A program made the translations under genes and the position numbers. A stretch of 36,816 nucleotides of DNA, taken from positions 1-36,816 of the forward strand of contig JAVCDK010000028.1 of NCBI GenBank assembly GCA_030765865.1. Reading direction: 5' to 3'. Below, piece after piece: positions 31,784 to 36,816 of this stretch; within the stretch, counting starts at the first letter, position 1, and each line of letters opens with the position of its first letter. The notes under the pieces are model-generated. The model ran no database searches and was not told the DNA's origin. It saw only the letters and a list, made by a program, of their open reading frames with translations. Source of the DNA: Candidatus Celaenobacter antarcticus. Its GTDB lineage: Bacteria; Cloacimonadota; Cloacimonadia; JGIOTU-2.

Positions 31784-32344
31784 TTATTGATTCTGCTGCT
31801 CTTGCTGATATTTATCAAGATCAGTTTCAAGGTCTTCAAATGCCTGTGAAGCGCGGAATCTATCATAAAGCTGCATATCCTTAACCTTCTTCACAACGTT
31901 CTGATTGAATGCCACGAGTGGAAGTTCCATAAGCATATACGCTCTGAACATGCCACCGCTCTCAGGAACAACTTTTTGTTCGCGAACTCTGCTACCCTGG
32001 AGGGTTTGGTTGGCAATGTTCTTCATGGTCTGGCTATAGAATGCATTTAATTCTGCATCTTCACCGCTTCCGACTTCTTCCTGGAAACTTTTTACAAGTA
32101 CAGAAACTTTCGTTTCAAGCTGTTGTGCAATATCTGCACGTGCGCCAGCTTTTGCTTTGTCAAGAGCAAGCTGCATCTGTGTTGACGTTGCTGAATTTAC
32201 ACCAAAGATGTAATCAGGATCCTGGGGAGGGTTTAAGAACCAACCTGGAATGTTGGATTCTTTCATTGTTTTTTCACCACCGCCGCAGCCAATAGCGCCT
32301 ACGACAAATGCTGCAATTAGCAAACTGAAGAGTATTTTCTTCAT
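31784..32344 (-). CDS. LPP20 family lipoprotein
   Basis: I start it at 32344, where AGGAGG lies at the right distance; an in-frame ATG further up (32380) would add 12 residues in front of the signal and is unlikely. The 186-residue product begins MKKILFSLLIAAFVVGAIGC (lipobox, acylated Cys20), then NIPGWFLNPPQDPDYIFGV, the N-terminal PxWF..P..D..Y.fg motif of LPP20-type lipoproteins, and the helix ALDKAKAGARADIAQQLETK. A Gln-rich, charged C terminus ends the protein. It is likely periplasmic-facing in the outer membrane. LPP20 family members often occur in pairs near other envelope genes; no reaction is known. Confidence 0.82.
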   Translation of the reverse strand: MKKILFSLLIAAFVVGAIGCGGGEKTMKESNIPGWFLNPPQDPDYIFGVNSATSTQMQLALDKAKAGARADIAQQLETKVSVLVKSFQEEVGSGEDAELNAFYSQTMKNIANQTLQGSRVREQKVVPESGGMFRAYMLMELPLVAFNQNVVKKVKDMQLYDRFRASQAFEDLETDLDKYQQEQQNQ

Positions 32345-32431
32345 GCTGCCTCCTAAATTTTTCGGTTTATGTTTACACATATTATCTTAGCTTTACATAA
32401 GGTTCGTCATTCAGTATTAATGCTTACAAAT

Positions 32432-32452
32432 TGTCAAATAATTTGGTTGACA
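32432..32452. promoter_or_regulatory. Divergent TTGACA pair between LPP20 and YjbQ genes
   Basis: TGTCAA (32432-32437) and TTGACA (32447-32452) form a perfect inverted repeat with a 9-bp spacer in the 151-bp gap between divergently transcribed genes. They may be back-to-back -35 elements or an operator. The -10 elements are not convincing on either side. Confidence 0.4.
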
Positions 32453-32495
32453 AGATATTTTTTATATTCTCTTTTCTAATATGAAAGGACATAAA

Positions 32496-32891
32496 ATGAA
32501 ATCGATTTCAATAAAAACCCATTCGCAGTTTTGTATGATTAATATAACATCTCAAATTCAGAATATTGTGTATGAATCAGGCATAGCTGATGGCATAGTA
32601 CGCGTTTTCGTGCCGCATACAACAGCAGCCGTAACTATCAACGAAGGTGCTGATCCTGCAGTCGTGAAAGATATTATTAAAGAGCTGGATAAGATCGTGC
32701 TCTTGCGTGACAATTATTTACACATGGAAGGAAATTCCGCAGCGCATATCAAGTCAACACTGGTCGGTGCATCTGAAATGGTGATGATCGAAAACGGTTC
32801 TCTTGTGCTCGGCACCTGGCAGGCGATATTCTTTTGCGAGTTTGACGGACCGCGCCAGAGAAAGATTTTTATAAAAGTTATCGAAGGATAG
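32496..32891 (+). CDS. YjbQ family protein (secondary thiamine-phosphate synthase-like)
   Basis: A 131-residue UPF0047/YjbQ protein, starting at 32496 because AAAGGA is nine bases upstream; the ATG at 32481 has no such site. The motifs HTTAAVTINEGADPAV, HMEGNSAAHIKSTLVG and GTWQAIFFCEFDGPRQRKIF include the conserved His, Glu and Asp residues of the family. Some members show weak thiamine-phosphate synthase activity, but the true role is not settled. The length is normal (about 130-140). It is a single gene, divergent from the LPP20 lipoprotein. Confidence 0.92.
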   Translation: MKSISIKTHSQFCMINITSQIQNIVYESGIADGIVRVFVPHTTAAVTINEGADPAVVKDIIKELDKIVLLRDNYLHMEGNSAAHIKSTLVGASEMVMIENGSLVLGTWQAIFFCEFDGPRQRKIFIKVIEG

Positions 32892-32917
32892 TAATTATAA
32901 GAGCACACAGATAAACG

Positions 32918-32929
32918 CAGATTAATCTG
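32918..32929. repeat. Palindrome CAGATTAATCTG after the YjbQ gene
   Basis: A perfect 12-bp palindrome in the intergenic region after 32891, flanked by ACACAGATAAACG and ATCTTCGCTG. It could act as a weak transcript end or be part of a dispersed intergenic repeat. The rest of this 323-bp gap holds no gene that I can see. Confidence 0.35.
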
Positions 32930-33140
32930 ATCTTCGCTGATTAAATTTTTAATTTATAGTGTATCTCGAGTAAAGAGTAAATTGAATTTTAACATTCCTC
33001 TTTCTCCTTTTTGAGAAAAATATTTATGAATGTATTAGAAAGATAGAAACAAAAACACGAGTCGTCCGTGAGAGGAACAAATCGGGTTTCCCCTATCAGG
33101 ACCCATCTTTGCAAGCTGAGTCGTGATCGAGAACCTTTAT

Positions 33141-33208
33141 TCTTAAATCTCAAATCGGTGTTCTGCACCAGCCCTGTAGCTAAGTGTGTCTGGTTCTTAA
33201 ATCAAAAA
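33141..33208 (+). repeat. Dispersed intergenic repeat, copy B, with 31-base insert
   Basis: AAATCGGTGTT and TTCTTAAATCAAAAA match copy A at 23866-23902. Here they are separated by 31 bases (33163-33193) that begin and end with imperfectly complementary ACCAG/CTGGT ends and an AGCT centre, so the insert itself resembles a small hairpin. Confidence 0.5.
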
Positions 33209-33214
33209 CAATTA

Positions 33215-33517
33215 CTATCGTCTCCTTCTGCTGGCTGCACCACCGCCACTTCCTCCAAAGAAGAACATTATTCCTAAAAGAAAGCCAAAATTATACCAGC
33301 CACCGCTATTATGAACCTCATAGATAGTCACATTATCATTAAACACGGAAATAATAAACGAGAAAAGGATAATGAATCCGTTCCACAAGCCCTTCCAGAA
33401 ACCAGCAATCTCACCGTCTTTATCGGGCTTGTTCTCCGCCTGGTTTATTCCGGCAGTACAGCTGACAATCAGAATGATCATAACAAAGATCGTAACTATT
33501 TTTAGTGTTTTTTTCAC
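33215..33517 (-). CDS. Small conserved lipoprotein/membrane protein of unknown function
   Basis: A 100-residue protein. A GTG at 33517 with AGAGAG upstream is the likeliest start; a TTG at 33523 is possible. The N terminus MKKTLKIVTIFVMIILIVSC has a lipobox. The middle GFWKGLWNGFIILFSFIISVFNDN and IYEVHNSGGWYNFGFLLGI form a hydrophobic, well-conserved-looking core, and the tail is GGSGGGAASRRRR. From memory, similar about-100-residue proteins with 'GLWHG.I.PF.FI.SLF' and 'IYE..N.G.WY.FGFLLG' occur across several bacterial groups without a known function. It sits between the YjbQ gene and sppA on the sppA strand. Confidence 0.72.
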   Translation of the reverse strand: MKKTLKIVTIFVMIILIVSCTAGINQAENKPDKDGEIAGFWKGLWNGFIILFSFIISVFNDNVTIYEVHNSGGWYNFGFLLGIMFFFGGSGGGAASRRRR

Positions 33518-33554
33518 ATTCAATCTCTCTTATATAGTGTGATTTATAAAATTT

Positions 33555-35930
33555 TCACTCCAATATCTCTGGCATAATATAGGGCATAAGATAGAGAATT
33601 CGCTCTTCGTTGTAAAAAGTTGATTCCTGAATTTTCTCAATAAGAATTCTGATCTCCTTTGGTAGATCATTCAATTTAATACCCGGAGCATCCATGCTGA
33701 GTTTAATTGTGAAGGCAGATTCTTTCTTTGGGTACGCAACCAGCTCAACCTTTTTCTGAATGTTAGCTAATTTCTTTATTTCATCAATAGCTTCTTTCAT
33801 GCCCCCATAAGCATCGACAAGACCGAACTCAAGCCCTCTTGTGCCTGTCCACACACGCCCTTTAGCGACAGCATCGACTTCTTCATAGGTCATGCCTCTA
33901 CTTTTTGCAACCTTGCCCACGAAATCCTTGTATTCTTCGCTCACGGATTCCGCGATCATTTTCTTTTCCTCGTCGTTCATTGGTCTGTTCATGGAAGCAA
34001 AATCAGCATTTCTTCCTTTTTTTACATTATCCCAGTTTACATGAATTTTATCAAATAATTTTGTAAGATTCGGCACCGCGGCGATCACGCCGATGGAACC
34101 GGTCACAGAAGTTGGCTCTGCAAATATCTTATCAGAAGGGCAGGCAATGTAATATCCGCCCGATGCAGCAAAGCCCGAAAAAGATGATACCACAGGTTTT
34201 GCATTTTCGCCCTTTTTACAAAGCACAACCTCTCTGTAGATATTTTCCGACGCCAGCGACGAACCTCCTCCGCTATCAATCCGCAGAATAATTCCTTTTA
34301 TGGATGGGTCCTTTCGTGCCTGCTCTATTGCCTCCATATAGGTTTTATCACCGATGGATTTGCCGGGTACACTCTCGCCCGAATGGATATAGCCAACAGC
34401 ATAAATAACAGCAATTTTCGCAGTAGGATCATCGCTCCAATCTACCCTGTTTTCCGGTATCTTATACTTATTGGTGATCTGCACATCACCATAAAGCGTT
34501 TTCAGAGTATCCTCAAGTTGATCTCGATAGATCAATCCATCGACCAATCCTGCTTCGAGCGCACGTTCTGCAAGAAGATAAGGTCCGTTATCAATAGCCG
34601 TTCTCACCTGCTCGTCAGTCATATTTCTGCCCTCGGATATCATAAGCACTATCTGGGCGTACAACTCGGAGAGAAAATCTTCATACATTTCTCGCTCGGC
34701 TTCGGTCATGTGAGTTTCTGTGAACATATTGGCTGCATTTTTGTATGCATGGCTTTGAAATCTTATGACTTCGATGCCAAGTGTGTCGAGCAGCCCTTTA
34801 ATATATGGGATTGAGGCGGAAATTCCCCTAAGGTCGAGTATCCCGCCGGGATTGAGATAGATCTTATCAGCGACCGAAGAGGCAAACACATAATTTGAAT
34901 TGGAAATATAATCATAATAGAAGATAATTTTTTTGCCTGTGGATTTAAAATCTAAAAATGCATCTTGCAGTTCCTGGAATTTTGCCAAACCCACAGACAG
35001 GTTTCCGGCTTGAAAGACAATTCCACTAATTCTGTCATCATTTTTCAGCGTTTTTACCTTTTCTATGATCTCGCTCATTGTATTTCCTGAAGATGTCACT
35101 ATTTCAATGGGACCAAATTTTTGTGTGGGTTGGATATCATACACGGCACCGGAGAGCTTATAATTATAGAATTTATTCTGTTTGTCATGAGTTAAAAATG
35201 ATTGGAAGCGCTTACCCGATATATTGCCATACACCAAACCGCTTTTACTCTTATCGCTGTATTGAGCTCCGGTCTTGAAATTTGATATATCAAATCCAAC
35301 GCCCACGGAAATGCCTTCATCCTCAAAATCATAATATCCATTCAAATGAACGCCATTAAGAAATTGAGTTTGTAAACCAACGATCGGTTTTCTCCACTCT
35401 TTGTTTGAGTAGGTCGCATCACAGGTCAGGGATATTTTATAGCAAAACCTTCCCTTTACCCTGATTGGACGAAGCCCAAAGCCCATGGTATAGCTTTCGT
35501 TTTTCTTGGATATATTTCTCCACGATCCTGCAATAGAAAGGAAATCCCAGGGACGGGTAAGAAAATATAATCCCCAATCGCCTTTCCAGAATCCTGCTGG
35601 TTTCCAGACGTAATCCGTTCCAAAATAAATATTCTTCGCGAGCTTAGAACCGTCAGAAAGTGTGTGTAATTCTGTTGAATCCAACTTTTCATAACAGTAT
35701 CCCAGATCCTTAAGATTCAGGAAAAGTGCCCAGTTTTTCTGCATATGCTTATCCTGGAATGAACGAAGATATCCCACTCCTGATGCATTGCCGAATCCCA
35801 AAGCCGCTGGGTTGACTTTCGTTGCAAGGAAATCATCCGTTGTTGCTGTGGGAAAGTACGTATAATCAAACGCATAGACCGCACTTATGCTCACGAGTAA
35901 GATCACAGATAAAATAAATAATTTTTTCAT
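33555..35930 (-). CDS. sppA: Signal peptide peptidase SppA fused to an N-terminal outer-membrane barrel-like domain
   Basis: A 791-residue protein with a signal peptide (MKKLFILSVILLVSISAVYA). Residues about 21-270 are rich in alternating strands (for example WGLYFLTRPWDFLSIAGSWR, YTMGFGLRPIRVKGRFCYKI) with NPAALGFGN near the start, the kind of segment seen in PorV/UPF0164-like barrels. Residues about 275-780 are two SppA domains of the E. coli 67-kDa type. The catalytic Lys397 is in SHAYKNAANMF (first domain) and the nucleophile Ser590 in GFAASGGYYIA (second domain), the normal Lys/Ser dyad split over two domains. E. coli SppA instead has a single N-terminal membrane anchor. The likely job is cleaving signal-peptide or membrane-protein remnants, here perhaps at the outer membrane. 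AAGGAT lies 5 bases before the ATG. Confidence 0.85.
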   Translation of the reverse strand: MKKLFILSVILLVSISAVYAFDYTYFPTATTDDFLATKVNPAALGFGNASGVGYLRSFQDKHMQKNWALFLNLKDLGYCYEKLDSTELHTLSDGSKLAKNIYFGTDYVWKPAGFWKGDWGLYFLTRPWDFLSIAGSWRNISKKNESYTMGFGLRPIRVKGRFCYKISLTCDATYSNKEWRKPIVGLQTQFLNGVHLNGYYDFEDEGISVGVGFDISNFKTGAQYSDKSKSGLVYGNISGKRFQSFLTHDKQNKFYNYKLSGAVYDIQPTQKFGPIEIVTSSGNTMSEIIEKVKTLKNDDRISGIVFQAGNLSVGLAKFQELQDAFLDFKSTGKKIIFYYDYISNSNYVFASSVADKIYLNPGGILDLRGISASIPYIKGLLDTLGIEVIRFQSHAYKNAANMFTETHMTEAEREMYEDFLSELYAQIVLMISEGRNMTDEQVRTAIDNGPYLLAERALEAGLVDGLIYRDQLEDTLKTLYGDVQITNKYKIPENRVDWSDDPTAKIAVIYAVGYIHSGESVPGKSIGDKTYMEAIEQARKDPSIKGIILRIDSGGGSSLASENIYREVVLCKKGENAKPVVSSFSGFAASGGYYIACPSDKIFAEPTSVTGSIGVIAAVPNLTKLFDKIHVNWDNVKKGRNADFASMNRPMNDEEKKMIAESVSEEYKDFVGKVAKSRGMTYEEVDAVAKGRVWTGTRGLEFGLVDAYGGMKEAIDEIKKLANIQKKVELVAYPKKESAFTIKLSMDAPGIKLNDLPKEIRILIEKIQESTFYNEERILYLMPYIMPEILE

Positions 35931-36043
35931 TATATATCCTTTCTCAGAATTTTTTTCTTATAATAATTATTAGCTCCTGTACAAATTTGCTAAAGCTCAT
36001 ATCTTTGTTTAATTTATAGATAACCATTACTCCTCTCGATAGA

Positions 36044-36816
36044 TTACAGAGAAATAATGATGCGCCCCTCGCCTTCCGGATTATTCACTTCAATTGTGCG
36101 AGAGGATAACCACTTTGGTTCAAAATCTTTTGAATGTGTTGTCGCCAATATTGTACTTTCGCTGCTAATCAGATCATAAAGATAAAGGTGAATTCGTATC
36201 TTACTCTTCCTCACATGTTGATAGGTGTCCGCATCAAAAATTGCTGGAAAATCACTGTACACGAGCATGCCGTTTGTAGGATTGAGCGCATAATCTGATG
36301 AGTTGATCTTCAGGGTGTCCACATCATAAGAGTCAACTTCCCATGTTTCTGCGATAATACGGAAAAAAGTAAGTATATTCACGGTTTGATAAAGAGAGCC
36401 CCAGAAAAATGTCCCTCCGGCAGTCCACGCAATTGGCTTGATCTGAATATCTTTTCTATGCACATTCGATAAAGTTGAGGGATAAAAATGAGTTATATCT
36501 GCTCCGTCCGAGGTATTGATGAAGTAAAGAACCGTATCGGAAACCAGTGCGATGTCACGTTCTTTTGGAGAAACACGAAAATCCATTCCCTGCGAAGAAT
36601 AAATCTCGTCACCTTTTTTCATGCTCGTGTATTTCCATAGCTCATCTCTCCATTGATCAGGGAATTCCGAAAATGGATAAATGCGCCGTATCACGTATAT
36701 TGAACCTCTGTTAAATTCCGCCGGATGATAGTGTTGCACCTCGACATCCGAAAGTGTAATGAAAAGCTGTGATTGATCTTTTTGCACGTTTTTCACATAC
36801 ACATCAGTCAGGGTTG
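36044..36816 (-). CDS. Partial beta-propeller-like protein (5' end beyond the window)
   Basis: The frame is open through the right window edge, so the start is missing; about 257 residues are seen. It is rich in short strands with repeated 'IKPIAWTAGGTFFWGSL', 'SSDYALNPTNGMLVYSD' and 'HSKDFEPKWLSSRTIEVN' segments, which resemble the 'xxPxWSPDGxxIxF' blades of WD40/PD40 (TolB-like) propellers. No catalytic motif or C-terminal sorting signal is seen. It lies on the same strand as sppA, 113 bp upstream of its start, and may form a transcript with it. The family assignment is a guess from strand periodicity. Confidence 0.55.
   Translation of the reverse strand, partial: TLTDVYVKNVQKDQSQLFITLSDVEVQHYHPAEFNRGSIYVIRRIYPFSEFPDQWRDELWKYTSMKKGDEIYSSQGMDFRVSPKERDIALVSDTVLYFINTSDGADITHFYPSTLSNVHRKDIQIKPIAWTAGGTFFWGSLYQTVNILTFFRIIAETWEVDSYDVDTLKINSSDYALNPTNGMLVYSDFPAIFDADTYQHVRKSKIRIHLYLYDLISSESTILATTHSKDFEPKWLSSRTIEVNNPEGEGRIIISL

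Noticed and set aside
33068-33277. Plus-strand 69-residue frame overlapping the small lipoprotein gene
   Set aside because: It covers the dispersed repeat and the antisense of a better-supported gene and has no start signal.

Overview
This 36.8 kb chromosomal window comes from a Gram-negative, probably anaerobic, amino-acid-fermenting bacterium. It encodes an indolepyruvate:ferredoxin oxidoreductase, lipoproteins with Bacteroidetes/FCB-style signals, an outer-membrane PorV/UPF0164-type protein next to a huge PKD protein with a FlgD-like C-terminal tail, and GEVED-domain surface proteins. That mix is typical of the FCB superphylum, and Candidatus Cloacimonadota is my best guess. This is inference from gene content; there is no rRNA here. 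No tRNA, rRNA or CRISPR array was seen.

Layout. (1) 1-103: start of a minus-strand SnoaL/NTF2-like gene running off the window. (2) 368-8434: a dense plus-strand housekeeping block, iorA-iorB-tilS and then hpt-ftsH-hslV-hslU, with a good promoter before hpt. It covers aryl-pyruvate oxidation, tRNA-Ile lysidine formation, purine salvage and two ATP-dependent proteases. (3) 8616-9399: a monocistronic two-thioredoxin-fold disulfide oxidoreductase with its own promoter and terminator. (4) 9547-10365: an 819-bp insertion-sequence derivative with intact terminal inverted repeats and a transposase gene that has lost its catalytic middle. (5) 10375-19370, minus strand: a 2844-residue secreted C10 (streptopain-type) cysteine protease carrying seven GEVED modules interleaved with five modules of a second kind, preceded by a truncated GEVED gene. 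(6) 19503-19710: remnant of an asparaginase_2 gene. (7) 19795-22739: a zinc-uptake operon, Fur/Zur-type regulator then znuA-znuC-znuB, with a palindrome in front that looks like the regulator's own operator. (8) 22874-23860: a diguanylate cyclase. (9) 24064-30887: an AT-rich pair, a 1924-residue PKD/CARDB surface protein and a PorV-like outer-membrane protein. (10) 30997-36816: two LPP20-like lipoproteins, a divergent YjbQ enzyme, a small lipoprotein, a peptidase SppA with an apparent outer-membrane beta-barrel at its N terminus, and a partial beta-propeller-like protein.

How it fits together. The left third is conserved core metabolism and protein quality control. The right two thirds are largely cell-envelope and secretion functions: exported protease, export-associated PorV, lipoproteins, envelope peptidase and zinc import. 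Three decayed genes (IS transposase, asparaginase_2, truncated GEVED) and a possible fourth near the left edge cluster around intergenic regions and mark the 9.4-19.8 kb stretch as evolutionarily active. The strongest candidates for something undescribed are the barrel-SppA fusion, the C10-GEVED giant protease and the PKD protein/PorV pair.
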